Shown here piece by piece: positions 11,042 to 22,303 of a stretch of 64,000 bases of DNA. The position numbers and the translations under genes were made by a program. The notes below the pieces were generated by a model that searched no databases, was not told the DNA's origin, and was given only the letters and a program-made list of their open reading frames with translations. Source of the DNA: Gonocerus acuteangulatus (Eukaryota; Arthropoda; Insecta; Hemiptera; Coreidae); assembly GCA_946811695.1 (NCBI GenBank), contig OX328124.1, positions 27,095,741-27,159,740 of the forward strand, given 5' to 3'. Each line of letters starts with the position of its first letter. The first letter of the stretch is position 1.

Positions 11042-12580
11042 TCGTTAAGGGCTTTATTTGTATAAATGATTGAGTCTGAGACTTCACCGATCAATATTAC
11101 TTAGCATCATCAATGGAAACATAATATTTCTTAAGTCAACATTGCTTAAGGTCGCCAAATATTGTCCTATGTTCTTAATGTAGGTTAGTTAATGTCTTGG
11201 CTATCATTGCCAAGGAATTCCTCCATAGCATTCGGTATGTAAAAATATAGTCAGTTGAGTAGTTTTTGTCAAATCCTTAAAGTTAATACAATTGTTCGGC
11301 ACTTGACCTTTTCCCAAGTCCTTCGTGCCCGGGTGTTCAGTAGATGGTTATTTTTCTGTTCGGGGTCATCCATAAACGTTGAGCGTACGGATTCATTCGT
11401 TCATAGGAAAAAAGAAACAACACCGATGTCCAAAATAATTCGAGCGTTGCCATGAAGAGGTTAATGTAGTTATGCGTGTAAATGTATTTAGTATCAAAAG
11501 AAATATAATATTTTTAAGCCAAAAGTGCTTTAAGGTCTTCAAATACAAGTCCCGTATTTGTCATCAAGTACAAGATAGGTCAGTATAGACCTAGGTGAGG
11601 TAAGAGTTCCAAAAAAACATTAGGTTAAATGTCCATCATTTCTGGCAATCTGCGAGATAGTTTGGTCAGTACTAAGGACTTTCTGGTTCCTCGGGCGACG
11701 ACTCTAGAACAGGTTGTGAACTCTATTAGTCCAGAACATAATGCGAGTTCTCTACCACTGGGCCAAACTTGCCTCTATATGTGGATAGTTAGGAATTTTA
11801 ATGTTTTAAACCTCAAAAAATGTGTAAAAATATGCAAAAGAAAAATAAATAAATAAAAACTAGAAATTCCATTATTTGCTGGATCCTGGTTAATAAACGC
11901 TTTTAAACATGTAGTTTTAATTTGAAGGCAACCGGAAAACAGGCAAATCATTACTAAACCGGTTTTATATAAAAAAGATATATATATATATATTCATAAA
12001 TTACTATTAGTCATCGTTGTAATAAGTGAGAAAGCTGTCAGTCTCTCCAACGCTCAAATATATATATCTCATATGATGCTTCAAGATAAGATACATTAAC
12101 GTGTTGACGTACTGTTTGTTTTTACATTAAAGAGAAATGGTGAGAGTTATTGCACCAATTAGCTCAAGGTACAGCGCGGTAATAAAATATGTACGAAAAT
12201 ATACTCGTTATAAACTGCCAGCTCTCCTAGGATGCAACGCATAAAATTTCACTCTCAGATCGGATGACGGACAAAGACACTTAAGGAGGCTTAGGAATTT
12301 GGCGGATATCCAGAGGATGTTTTCAAAAGGAGGACTGCAGATTTGAGATATTGGTATATTTACACCTCGTTCCCCAAAAAAAAAAAGTTAGTAAGTCCTT
12401 CAGTAAACTCACATTTCCATTCTCGTCATTTGAACTTGAGATTAGAATTTATTGCAAATGTTAAAAAAATGGGTACTTCTTCGGGTTAAAATTGTCGAAT
12501 CCACTCTTGGACTTGTTGATCGACATGTGAAAAAATTGTTGAACTCTTTGGTCACGAAAATGTATACACGTGAGTACATA
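11042..12580. other. Interval without recognised gene
   Basis: Only short frames (11255-11455, 11629-11856) with no recognised similarity, and short TA runs at 11980 and 12060. Confidence 0.4.
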
Positions 12581-13045
12581 TCAGGTCATCCCATAAGTAA
12601 TATCGGTTTTTAATGTTCTATCTGTCTATGTTCCCTCATTCCAATCCATTCTTGTTTACATTTTTGTTTAGTATAGCATTAAATACACTTCCATTTATCA
12701 TGTTTTCGTTGATGGAAATTATTTCTTCTGTGCTGAAATTTCATTTAAAATGCATCTCCCAAGACACAATTTACGCCATCTTATGCTTTGTTAATTTTAC
12801 AAAGAAGGAAATGCTGCTTCAACTTATCGAAAACTTGTTGAAATGTTTGGCGAAAATGGCATTAGTGAGCGATAAGTGCAGAGGTGGTTTGAACGTTTCG
12901 AGCGGGAAACCGCAAGCTTGACGACGAACCCCTGTAGGCTACTGTAGAAGAAAATCCTGTTGTAACAGTCGTAGAGCTAGCAGAATAACTAGGATCGACA
13001 CATTCTACATTCCATTGAGATAAACCGACATTACTTATGGCACGA
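12581..13045 (+). pseudogene. mariner-family transposase remnant (N-terminal part)
   Basis: A mariner-like terminal sequence, TCAGGTCATCCCATAAGT, begins next to a TA at 12581. About 200 bp downstream the plus strand encodes a degraded mariner N-terminal DNA-binding region: residues EGNAASTYRKLVEMFG, then GENGISER, a stop in place of the expected Gln, VQRWFERF and, after a frameshift, AGNRKLDDEP and VTVVELAE. In the family these two helix-turn-helix motifs bind the terminal inverted repeats, and a C-terminal DD34D catalytic domain cuts and joins DNA at TA. Here the reading frame has at least four stops and at least one frameshift, and similarity is lost near 13045, before the catalytic domain. 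It is therefore a dead, 3'-truncated copy. Assignment to mariner is firm; the subfamily is not. Confidence 0.82.
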
Positions 13046-13415
13046 CCTGATATATGAAGGGGTCGGGGCAAAATAGTGTATATTTTGGATATATTTTGGA
13101 TATTATGTGGGACTATAAGTCTACTGTGCAAATGCTACTAACATATGACTACAAGGTCTGCATGCTAGCCATCTTGTTGCCCCTTACCATTTCAACTGAT
13201 AGTCCCCCCCCCCCGACCCCTTCATGTACAAATTTGAACGACCTGATGTTTCGTCTCTTATTTCTTGACAGCTATTCCGGAGTATGTCTTCTCTTATAAG
13301 GAAAAGTTTAGGACACACGCTAAATTGTCTGTTTTTTTGTTGTTGTTTTTTTTTTTTTTTAAATTTCCTAATAGAAGATAACTAAATTATTTTGACTGAA
13401 AAATTAATTTATCAT
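13046..13415. other. Interval without recognised gene
   Basis: C-rich runs near 13205 and a T run near 13343; no gene or named repeat seen. Confidence 0.4.

Positions 13416-13417
<2 letters not shown>

Positions 13418-13470
<53 letters not shown>
13418..13470. repeat. (TA)n microsatellite
   Basis: About 26 TA units. Confidence 0.97.
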
Positions 13471-13474
<4 letters not shown>

Positions 13475-13968
13475 TTTTTTAATTAATAAGATGTTATTCC
13501 TCTGAGAAAGCAGAATAGTAAGATTATCTGTTATGGTAGAAATAAAAATTTTATGGAATTAACATCGACCATCTCAGGTGAACGTATTCTATCAAGAACA
13601 TTTACGTCCTACCATTATTGCGATAATAACACTTATTACATTTTGCAGTTCCTTATTTGTTCCTAATTCAGTGTTAGTTAGCTTCAAGGTTTTCTTGTAT
13701 TGTGTAATGTCTTTACTATAAAATTAGCAATTGAGTTATTTATAGAAATACCATCCTGAGCTCTGGATTATTCTCGGTGGACCTTAGGATGAGTGTGGTG
13801 CTTTGCACAACAGGTGATGTCACACTAGGTGGGTGGGTGTGGCTACTGCATAGAAAATAGTTATGCAGATAGCTCGGTTATTTGCATTTTTCTTATTCTT
13901 GTCGACAAATCAGCGACCGGCTAGTCTCCTCTTATGTTTTGGCTGGCTCTCGTAAATACACAAGCTAC

Positions 13969-13971
<3 letters not shown>

Positions 13972-14037
<66 letters not shown>
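13972..14037. repeat. (TA)n microsatellite abutting TACAGGGTGTCCC
   Basis: About 32 TA units with one C interruption. They run straight into ACAGGGTGTCCCGC, a motif recurring beside (TA)n at 56965 and 63110. Confidence 0.95.
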
Positions 14038-14682
14038 CAGGGTGTCCCGCATTGAGATGTCATACCTTTAAGGGTTTATTCTGAACCTCATTTGTAGTTC
14101 AGGGACGCAGAAATGAGCGTCCTATCTCAACATTTAGCAGAGCTATTCAAACATTAATCTATTTTCAAAACTATTCGGTTTTTTTATGAAAACCTGCGTT
14201 TTCCGGATTTCTGGTTTATGTATCGCAAATGACGATCACATTTTTAGAATCTACATTAAATTTCCAATAAGAAAAACCCTTTATTGAAATGTTGTCATGT
14301 AAATTAAGAGCAATACTAAGAGCCATATATTTATTAGTCTTTTCTTAACTCATTCAATATTTTCTTAATCAGCTATTTGTAGACTTAGCGGTTTGCCTCC
14401 ACGTCAAAAGTTGCATTATTTAATAAGCTTTAAAATGCTACCCTGTTGTTTTAGAAACAAAAATTATTTAAGTTTATTTTTTTCTGATTTCTATGTCAAA
14501 ACCAATAAATTTGCTGTAGCTTGAAGAAGCCAATCTGAACACATTATTTAATTTCAAATAGGTGTGGTGATGTCCCATCCTTCCAAAATTGGGAAGAGTG
14601 AAAGATGGCAGAAAAACATTTTGGAAATAATCACAATTATTGTTAACATAATAAATACAGATCTTATATTTTTATGCTTTAC

Positions 14683-14686
<4 letters not shown>

Positions 14687-14772
<86 letters not shown>

Positions 14773-14775
14773 TAT
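14687..14775. repeat. (TA)n microsatellite with TG interruptions
   Basis: About 43 TA units interrupted twice by TG, next to the diverged R1 core at 14805. Confidence 0.96.
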
Positions 14776-14804
14776 TGCACATAAATCGGATTATTACTGA
14801 CAAA

Positions 14805-15095
14805 TATTCCTCATTTAATGCGGACCATGTCTGCTGAATTTTGTCGCAATAAAGTCAAAATATCGGCATGTAAGGGCAAATGTATTTTTTCGTTCTAAAG
14901 GAAACCTCCACTGCTTACTGACCGATTCAGTATGTTTTTTAAAACACATCTTCCTCTTTAGACAACCAAATGGATGCTGAGTTTCGTTGCAATGCGCTCA
15001 AAATTAAAGGCCGTTTTGATCAAATCAGTAATTTAATGATGATATGAATAAATTTGTCAAAAATTGTTTCATGAGTGCAATCCCCGTAAAGTAAA
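14805..15095 (-). repeat. Diverged R1-like core and 5' block
   Basis: The order of phrases ACCGATTCAGTA, AAAACACATCTTCCTC, GCTGAGTTTCGTTGC and then TCATGAGTGCAAT matches the reverse complement of the R1 core and 5' block, with heavy substitution. It is probably an old R1 copy or a related subfamily. Confidence 0.5.
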
Positions 15096-15125
15096 AGGTG
15101 TCTAAAAATATTTTGTGTGTGTTCA

Positions 15126-15136
15126 TATATATATTT

Positions 15137-15172
<36 letters not shown>
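15126..15172. repeat. (TA)n microsatellite, left flank of palindrome
   Basis: TA repeats ending in a T run that merges with the left arm of the 15174-15537 palindrome. Confidence 0.95.
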
Positions 15173-15175
<3 letters not shown>

Positions 15176-15242
15176 TTTATCTTAGGAGGCATGGGGTCGT
15201 TAAAGCAGTCTTCCTTTATTATACTACTTTATTTAATAATAG

Positions 15243-15287
15243 GCCCGACATGTTTCGTGCATCTTTTCTTCGCACCTCTTCAGGGGC
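15243..15287 (-). ncRNA. Hammerhead-ribozyme-like motif (left arm)
   Basis: On the minus strand: GCCC, CUGAAGA, one extra G, stem GUGC/GCAC around an 11-nt loop, GAAAC, AU, GUC, GGGC. Stem I is GCCC/GGGC, stem III is a minimal A-U/C-G with a 2-nt loop, and cleavage would follow GUC. It differs from the textbook core by one extra nucleotide before stem II. Hammerheads with a very short stem III are known from Penelope-like elements. Activity is inferred only. Confidence 0.6.
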
Positions 15288-15423
15288 ACTTCTTGCTAGG
15301 AAGTCCTTTCATTACCATGTACTCCCTCTTGAGTCTGGCTTAATACTACCTCCTGAATTAATAATACTTAAGCCAGACGCCAGAGGAAGTACATGGTAAT
15401 GAGAGGACTTCCTAGCAAGAAGT

Positions 15424-15468
15424 GCCCCTGAAGAGGTGCGAAGAAAAGATGCACGAAACATGTCGGGC
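15424..15468 (+). ncRNA. Hammerhead-ribozyme-like motif (right arm)
   Basis: Mirror copy of the motif at 15243-15287, on the plus strand: stem I GCCC/GGGC, core CUGAAGA, stem II GUGC/GCAC, then GAAAC-AU-GUC. Both copies keep all core positions. Confidence 0.6.
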
Positions 15469-15571
15469 CTATTATTAAATAAAGTAGTATAATAAAGAAA
15501 GACTGCTTTAACGACCCCATGCCTCCTAAGATAAAAAATAATTTAGATTTTTTGGGTCATCTACAAGAATA

Positions 15572-15575
<4 letters not shown>

Positions 15576-15644
<69 letters not shown>
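15576..15644. repeat. (TA)n microsatellite, right flank of palindrome
   Basis: About 34 TA units between the palindrome and the next inverted repeat. Confidence 0.96.
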
Positions 15645-15645
<1 letters not shown>

Positions 15646-16131
15646 CTTGATGTTTATTTTTAGTTGGAACGGCATTTTTCTCCAGCGGTGGTACTCCTCC
15701 TCACTTCTTCCTGGGATATTTCGATGGGTAGATCTCCATTTTCGTCAGCCAGGTACTTGTTTCTTCATCTCTCTAGCCCCAGTAACGGCGGACCAATGGT
15801 GTTTATCATCCCAGTGACGAAAAATAAACATCAAGCATAGTAAACCTTACGGCGAAGAAAATACAGGAGAAATAAAAAGACGCAATACTACCAGCGCTAC
15901 TAACGGACAGAATCCCAACTACACCAGGGAGCTTCAATACCATTGGTCCGCCGATACTGGGGCTAGAGAGTAGAAAGGGCGCCCAGATCGAGAAAAATTT
16001 CATTCCCTTGACAACCACCGAGGAAGAAACAAGTACCTGGCTGACGAAGATGGAGATGAACCCATCGAAATATCCCAGGAAGAAGTGAGGAGGAGTACCA
16101 CCGCTGGAGAAAAATGCCGTTCCATCTAAAA
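15645..16131. mobile_element. Large imperfect inverted repeat of unknown element
   Basis: Left arm 15661-15803 matches, inverted, 15941-16128; the right arm has about 48 extra bases (15973-16020). The 17-mer AAAAATAAACATCAAGC also occurs inverted at 15645 and 15822. Shared phrases include GGAACGGCATTTTTCTCC and GCCAGGTACTTGTTTCTTC. One frame in the right arm reads ADEDGDEPIEIS before a stop, which I do not recognise. It could be a retroelement 3' end that inserted with an inversion. Confidence 0.55.
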
Positions 16132-16747
16132 ATTATATATATATTTCTGTGTATACTGGACGAAGGTTTATTCTAGTCGTGTGGGAATAGTGCTGAATAA
16201 TAAAAATGACATAAATATCTCGGTTTACATATCCTCATACCTCATGAAGACATTCTAACTGAATTCCATGTAAATCCCTGAATTGGGGTTAGATCTGTGA
16301 ATGTGGGTTAATTGTCGTGGATGGGGGGGGGGGGATATTGGAGCCGTCCATATAATCTCCATTGACAGGTCCTGCTCCTATCGGTGTAATTCAGTGGCTA
16401 TTCAGTCATAGTTATCCTGATGTCTCGTTCCACTCAACGATTCATCAAACGTTATCATCTGAACGAATCTGTTCATTGCGGATCACATGATCGTTCTTCA
16501 AATATTGGCATTTTAGCGTTCTTCGCTTCGGTTTGCGGTGCTCTATTCACAATATGTAAAATCGAGTTAGAAAAAACTAGTCCTATGTTATATTTCCATA
16601 GATTAGTTTTATTTAACTAGATTAGTCTTCACAAATATTAGTTTTCTAATGTGATAAAAATAGTTAGCCATCAAAGTCTCAAGAAGTGAAGGAATATTTC
16701 GGTTTCAGCTAAGAATAATTGACTTCGGGAAAGTCTATGGATTAGAA
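16132..16747. other. Interval without recognised gene
   Basis: A G run at 16324-16333 and one 66-codon frame (16420-16620, plus) without recognisable similarity. Confidence 0.4.
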
Positions 16748-17225
16748 CAGATATGGGCAACCTTTTGCATGTTTTTGGCCAAATTATAGTGTGCAAATAT
16801 ATTCGGTGGCCGCGTAGATCCCTCAGAGTAAAATAAAATTCGATTTTAAAGTTAAAGTTTTTATAATTTGTAGCGATATATACATATCAGACATGATATA
16901 ATAAGACAATGTTATTCGAATGCAATTTATTAAAATAACAAAATGAAATAAAAAAATAGTTACAGCATTATCATTAAATCGTAAAATTTGAAATCACTAC
17001 AAAGTACGAAAGTTAAATAGCAACACGAAACTAGACACTCGGCTTGCTCGCTCACTTGATTCCGCAGGAGCAAGCCACAAACCCCAGCTCACTTGATCTT
17101 CCTCATTTAGAGTGAGTGTTAGATAGTAGTATCATATTTCTTTTTTTTTTAAATTGGGCTTTTCAAAATGTCTCGTGTGCCTTATCAAATCTTAGAGAGG
17201 GCTGGTTGTTGCCCCCATATAGTTT
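16748..17225. mobile_element. Possible hAT-type element
   Basis: The left edge CAGATATGGGCAACCTTTTG looks like a hAT terminal sequence. A possible right edge at about 17205-17225 (GTTGTTGCCCCCATATAG) is roughly its inverted counterpart. No transposase frame, and no convincing 8-bp target duplication, so the assignment is tentative. Confidence 0.4.
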
Positions 17226-17261
17226 AGACTTTTCCCCATGCTCTTTTGTTGCCTACTTATG

Positions 17262-17330
17262 AAAAAAAAAATGTTTTAACCGAAGAAGGCTGTCGATGAG
17301 CTTGCCCAATCGTCAAGACTTTTAATTTTT
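17262..17330 (+). repeat. Decayed Penelope-like terminal repeat fragment
   Basis: CCGAAGAAGGCTGTCGATGA then GCCCAATCGTC resembles the hammerhead region of the intact copies (CTGANGA-stem-GAAACGTC), with the core mutated. Confidence 0.35.
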
Positions 17331-17464
17331 CCGAAATTCTGACTTTTTTTCGTATCTGAAACCAAACTAATCCCAGATTACTTTTTATGGTTGATGTTAT
17401 ATGGGCATTATTTCTTAAAAATCCTACGTACTTTTCTAGATTTTACCTTCTTCTTTCAAGATAA

Positions 17465-17507
17465 TCTCAGGGCCCTCATGGCTTGTTAAGGGACTTTTTT
17501 TTTTTAA
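17465..17507 (+). repeat. SINE-A 3' tail fragment
   Basis: GGGCCCTCATGGCTTGTTAAG and GGGACTTTTTTTTT match the last ~40 bp of SINE-A. Confidence 0.55.
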
Positions 17508-18460
17508 TTGAATATTTTCAAATAATACATTATTTTACACCTTTACGCCAATGCATTGTCAATCGCACATATCGCGCATACCTATTGGGACACAATTAAG
17601 AAAAAAAAAAACAAATGTGTTACTTTTGCCTATGGGAATAGCAGTAAGACAGGGAGAGGGACACAAGTGCCCTCTGGAGTACAAGCTCTGAGTTTTGATC
17701 GGAGTACATACAATTTTGATGATTGATAAAGAGATATTTACAATGTATTTCAGAGTCATAACTGAAAAACACCAATGACCCGAGTGGTTTAGCGTCCTTT
17801 AGAAGAAGAAACGAATATATGTCTATGACGGAGGAGGGAATTCCTTCAGCATATCTATTTATGAAAGAATTCAACTTCCCGCAGGTGGGACTCTACTCCG
17901 CATCTCCAGCATGAGATCCAAGGTGTTAGCCACTGGATCAAGAAGAGATTCAAAACCACAATTAATATTGGCAGTCTGGTTATTTATTGTTGCTTTTGCT
18001 CAGCTCGAGCAATTCCAATCTGTATTTTTGAAGAATGACACATTTTTACAATTGTCATAAACATAACAACTAGTCGTTTTCTCGATAAAATATGAATGAG
18101 ACAAAGTAAAAACCATTTCTCCTTATCTTCTCCGATAGTAGTGTTTGCTTAGGTTGAAGGGTAAACATAAACATGGCCGCCATCTAGGCTTGCATGTCTT
18201 CTCTCCTTTACTCGCTTTACTATCTTTATCGCTTTCCAACAATTTATTGTATTCCTCGCCAGAAGGTATGATAAAGAATCACAACTGGATTGAATTATTT
18301 ATTCAAGGAAGTTTATCAGGAAGTTTGGAAGGAAGTTTATCAGTCGGCCATTTCTATTTAAATAATGTTCAATTTTAAATAAATGTTTACTTAATTATTC
18401 TAGATCTGGGCGATAACTTTAATCCTTTGAACTCCCCGAGGTTGAAGCCTTTCAGAGATG
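17508..18460. other. Interval without recognised gene
   Basis: Short frames on both strands (17559-17874, 18145-18378), none with a recognisable domain. Confidence 0.4.
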
Positions 18461-18462
18461 TA

Positions 18463-18556
18463 GCTAATGAGGTTGCACTAATAAACGAATTTTTAAAAAT
18501 ATCTTCGTCGATCCTACCTGCAAGATACCTAAAATGACCACCTTTAAAATTTATAT
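18463..18556 (+). repeat. R1 family 5'-block fragment
   Basis: TAATGAGGTTGCACTAATAA, then a GATCCTACC phrase and CTAAAATGACCACC match the R1 5' block up to where the (TA)n would begin. No core follows. Confidence 0.6.
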
Positions 18557-18618
18557 ACAACAATTTACGGGCGTGCAGCAATAGGGTGCAGCTCCATTTT
18601 TCACATTGTCGGCAAGTT

Positions 18619-18934
18619 AAAGAAAAAAAAAAGCAGTCCCGTAACAGGCCACGAAAGCCCTGAGGAGCAGATACTAAAGAGGGAGATAGTATGGTCAGTA
18701 CTATCCTCCGGCCGCCTGATTTTCCCCTTAGCTGATTCGACTGCTACGGTCATTAGCACCAAGTTATCCTTTAATTAATTAAAGGCTGGGTTGGCCTAGG
18801 GACGTCAGGGAGGCCGAATCCAACCCATGAACGAAGACACTAGAAGATTAAAATCTTTAGTGCTTGCTCGGGATTTAAACTCAGGTCTCCCAGCTTATTA
18901 GTCCAGTGCTCTACCACTGAGCTAACCTCGCCCC
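18619..18934 (-). mobile_element. SINE-A, copy 2
   Basis: The reverse-orientation copy runs from the tRNA-like head at 18934 (CGAGGTTAGCTCAGTGGTAG on the minus strand) to an A-rich tail at 18619. TTAAAGAAAA occurs at both edges, consistent with a target duplication. Confidence 0.85.
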
Positions 18935-19056
18935 AAAATTAAAGAAAACGTTTTTAAATTTAGTTTCTTGATATTTATTCCATTTGCTTTTTCTTATCAT
19001 AACATATCCACTTACTTACGAGTATGAAAGTAAGTCCATAAGGACGCTATCCTACC

Positions 19057-19190
19057 TTTTAGCACTTTCCTCCGAAGGAAAGTAGCTATTGAGGTTGGAC
19101 TCATGACGGAATTTTTGAAAAATTTCTTCAAATCTTTATCGATCCTACCTAGTAGACAGCGCAAATGACCCCCGTTAAAATTTATATATA

Positions 19191-19289
<99 letters not shown>

Positions 19290-20320
19290 CTGTTAACACG
19301 ATAGCGGCCAGAGTTTATGTTTTTTCGTCACGAATCTTGGTGTATAGCATTCAATTAGCAAACGATTGAACGAGTTCGTTAACCACCAAAATCGGTCCAC
19401 CGGAAGGGGGGGTTTACCCCGAGCCCAAAACACTAATTTGACCATTTCAGCCGTAATATTTGTTATATTTCAACGAAACTTGGTATTCGTAGTAGTAATA
19501 TAGAGAGAAAAGTGAGATATAAAAATGAACTAAATCAGTTCATAAGGAGGGGGGGTTTACTCCGGACCGACAATACCAATTCGCCACTACCAGCCATGAT
19601 TTTTGGTATATTTCGACGAAACTCGGTATTCATAGTGGTAATCTACAGGTAAATATGTGTTGTAAAAATAATCTAAATCGGTTCATTAGGAGGGGGGGTT
19701 TACTCCAGACCCACAATACCAATTCGCCACTACCAACCGTGATTTTTGGTATATTTCGCCGAAACTCTTTATTCGTAGTGGTAATCTACAGGTAAATATG
19801 TGTTGTAAAAATAAACTAAATCGGTTCTTTAGGAGGGGGGGTTTACTCCGGACCCAAATTACTAATATACTCATACTGGTCGTAATTTCTGCTTTATTGT
19901 AACGAAACGCGGTATACGTCGTGGGTAACTCATGAGAAAGAAGTGTTGTAAAAATGAGATGAATCGGGGGGTTTACTTTGTAATATATTTCAATAGAAAA
20001 GGCAGCCAGACATAGGTTCACAAAGGCGCCGCAAGGAGCGCTAGAGGGACTGTATCCGGTTCCTGCGTTAGATCAAAATACAATAATATGAGGTTTTTTG
20101 TATTTATTACGTAGTGCAGTAGGTACTATGTGTAAATATAACTCTGGAAGCAAATTAATAATTTATCAGTTACTCATTACAAAATTAAAAGAGAACTATT
20201 CATGTTTTTATTTTATTTATGTAGGATATTTTAAGCAAATTGTTCTGGAAAGCAGTCTACACTACCCAAATTCTGAGGAAAGTGCTTAGTTATGCAGCTC
20301 CTGCGTGACGGACTTTTTTA
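19057..20320 (+). mobile_element. R1 family element, copy C (complete)
   Basis: Same ends and order as copy B: TTTTAGCACTTTCCTCCGAA start, paired hairpins, (TA)n at 19191-19279, G-rich repeat units with landmarks at 19389, 19532, 19675, 19818 and 19961 (exactly 143-bp steps), and GACGGACTTTTTT at the end. Open frames on either strand are broken by repeat structure and are not genes. Confidence 0.83.
19191..19280. repeat. (TA)n microsatellite inside R1 copy C
   Basis: About 44 TA units with single C and GC interruptions. Confidence 0.97.
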
Positions 20321-20471
20321 GAGTAGTAGTGTCAAGTTTAATGGTTTGGAGCTGCTTCTTCCATATTATGTCACGTTCTATAAATAACCCAAAATGTTCG
20401 GATTTTTTGACTAAAATTAACAAAATTTGCTTTTATTCGCATTTTTAATTTAGGAAGCTCATATGACAATA

Positions 20472-20509
<38 letters not shown>

Positions 20510-21391
20510 CAATTAATGCAAAATTTAGTCGTTTTCTTGCTCCGTTTCTATCAAATCATCATGTTCTGTGTCACCTGAAGAAGCTACACATTTTGATACA
20601 TTTTAAAACGGCTTCCCATTTTCTCCGACGTATTAGTGTGCCAAGCTCATTGCGGCATTGTATTTCTGAGTTTTTAAGAGCAGGCGTTGGCTGTATGGAG
20701 ATTGAAAGTGAACAGTGGACTTCACAAAGCGGTTTAGTTACTGTGATTCCACTATTGAAGTAACCAGAGCTGCTTCCTTATTGTATCAGAACATATGGTT
20801 AGTTTTTAACCCATGATAATGTTGAAAATCCTAAAAAAATGGACCTGCCTCCTTATTGATGCACTCACTTAAATTTTCTACCTGCTTATTTTATAAAATA
20901 ATCCAATCTCTGTTTATAAATAAACCAGAAGGTTAATGCTACAATTAAAACCTTGAAGGCAACTGTTCTTAATTGAACATAAATTATTCAGGCAAGAAGT
21001 TACCTGAATCTTCTTCATTTCGGTTATAATCTGAAGGAACTAATGTTTTATTCCAATGGGAATAAATTACTAATTATTATATAAATTACCTCATTTTGAT
21101 GAATTATATATTCCATATTACGTTTATAGATAAATAAGTTGAGTAACTTTTATTCCTAGAAATAATGGATTAGTTTCAGCATCCAATACATGAAATACAA
21201 TATATTATACCCAACATTTGTTTGTTTTCAACGGTGATTTTATCATATCTTATGAAATGTTAGTTCAATAATTGTTCTTATTAGCCAGCATAGCCAATGT
21301 CTTTTGATAATCAAAGGTATAATAATAATTGCTTACGTATTCACTGATTACGAATTACTTGCTTACAAAACGTTCGACTTAAACACACACA
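20321..21391. other. Interval without recognised gene
   Basis: A 34-bp poly-A lies near 20473-20506; otherwise AT-rich sequence with no named repeat. Confidence 0.4.
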
Positions 21392-21780
21392 AAAAAAAAA
21401 AATAATAATCCTTTAGTCCCATAACAGACCACAATACCGGTAAAGCTACCTGATCGTGCCCATACGGGCACTCAAGGGAGATGGTGTGGTCAGTACTATG
21501 CTCTTACCGCCGGATTTTCCCCTTTACAGCTACCCATTAATAGTTTAATTTAAGTCTGGGTGGGCCTTAGGACGGCCTGGGTCCCCGAACAGCCCTGGAT
21601 CGATATAAAAGCAAGGACCGAAATAAAAATTAAATGTTTTATAAAATTTATGACAAAAAAATTACTTCATAATTTATATTTTTAAAATTAACGTATAACT
21701 GTTATGAAATAATTTTTATTTTTATTTCCCAATAATAAAAATTAAAGGTAAAGTAAAACTCATTTATTATATATCTGTTT

Positions 21781-21923
21781 GGGGTCTCCCGTGGTCTAAT
21801 GGCTCCCAACCTCCGGCAGGAATTTTATCATCCCACGGCTCGCTGGTAAAATTCCTCGCTGCATCCTGGATGTCGGCGCTAATGACCTAGATGTAGATGC
21901 GCCGTAAAAAAAAAAAAAAAAAA
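21781..21923 (+). mobile_element. SINE-B (tRNA-headed), copy 1, inside the hAT element
   Basis: Head GGGGTCTCCCGTGGTCTAAT followed by an internal deletion that removes the B box, then the shared tail GGCGCTAATGACCTAGATG and GATGCGCCGT plus an A18 tail. Flanked by ATATCTGTT (21771-21779 and 21928-21936). Confidence 0.82.
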
Positions 21924-22105
21924 TTAAATATCTGTTATCCCCGGAATAAATAAATAAATACTTGATTTGGAACCTTTTGTTTATTAGAAGTTATTTGTTT
22001 ATGTCAGTGAATCAAAGTTCGTCTAAATCTTGATAAACTTTGGTAGAACTTTAGTATAGACAAAGAATTATTTAATCCTTCCATTAAATCTTTACGGACG
22101 AATGA

Positions 22106-22303
22106 AAGTTTAAGTTCGATTTCACTAAGAATGAAAGTGTGTGCAAGTTGTGCTCAGCCGAATTAACCGGTGACATTTTGACCAATTTAAAATGCCATGT
22201 GATGGAACTCCATGAAAAGGAATACCTGCAATTAAAAGAAGATTATGATGATTCTGTTTTTTGGAGAATCCTTCCATCATTTAAAATAATGTTTAAAAGT
22301 TAA
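22106..22303 (+). pseudogene. BED-type zinc finger fragment in hAT element
   Basis: An open frame of 65 codons between an upstream TGA (22103) and a TAA reads with the spacing of a BED zinc finger. Aromatic residues are in FKFDF, then C-X2-C (VCKLC), and after an Asn-Leu-Lys segment H-X5-H (CHVMELHEKEY). BED fingers bind DNA and sit at the N-terminus of many hAT transposases. There is no in-frame ATG ahead of the finger, and nothing resembling the catalytic domain or hAT dimerisation region follows. It therefore looks like the surviving N-terminus of a transposase inside a deleted copy. Its position between the two element ends supports this. A co-opted mini-gene is possible but unsupported. 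Confidence 0.65.

Larger units (their letters stand above)
15174..15537. mobile_element. Penelope-like terminal repeat pair as a 170-bp-arm palindrome
   Basis: Arms 15174-15343 and 15368-15537 are reverse complements over about 170 bp with few mismatches; the spacer is 24 bp. Each arm carries one hammerhead-like motif (annotated separately), which is typical of the pseudo-LTRs of Penelope-like retroelements. (TA)n tracts lie on both outer sides. No reverse transcriptase or endonuclease remains. A more decayed relative of one arm lies at 57095-57235. Confidence 0.7.
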
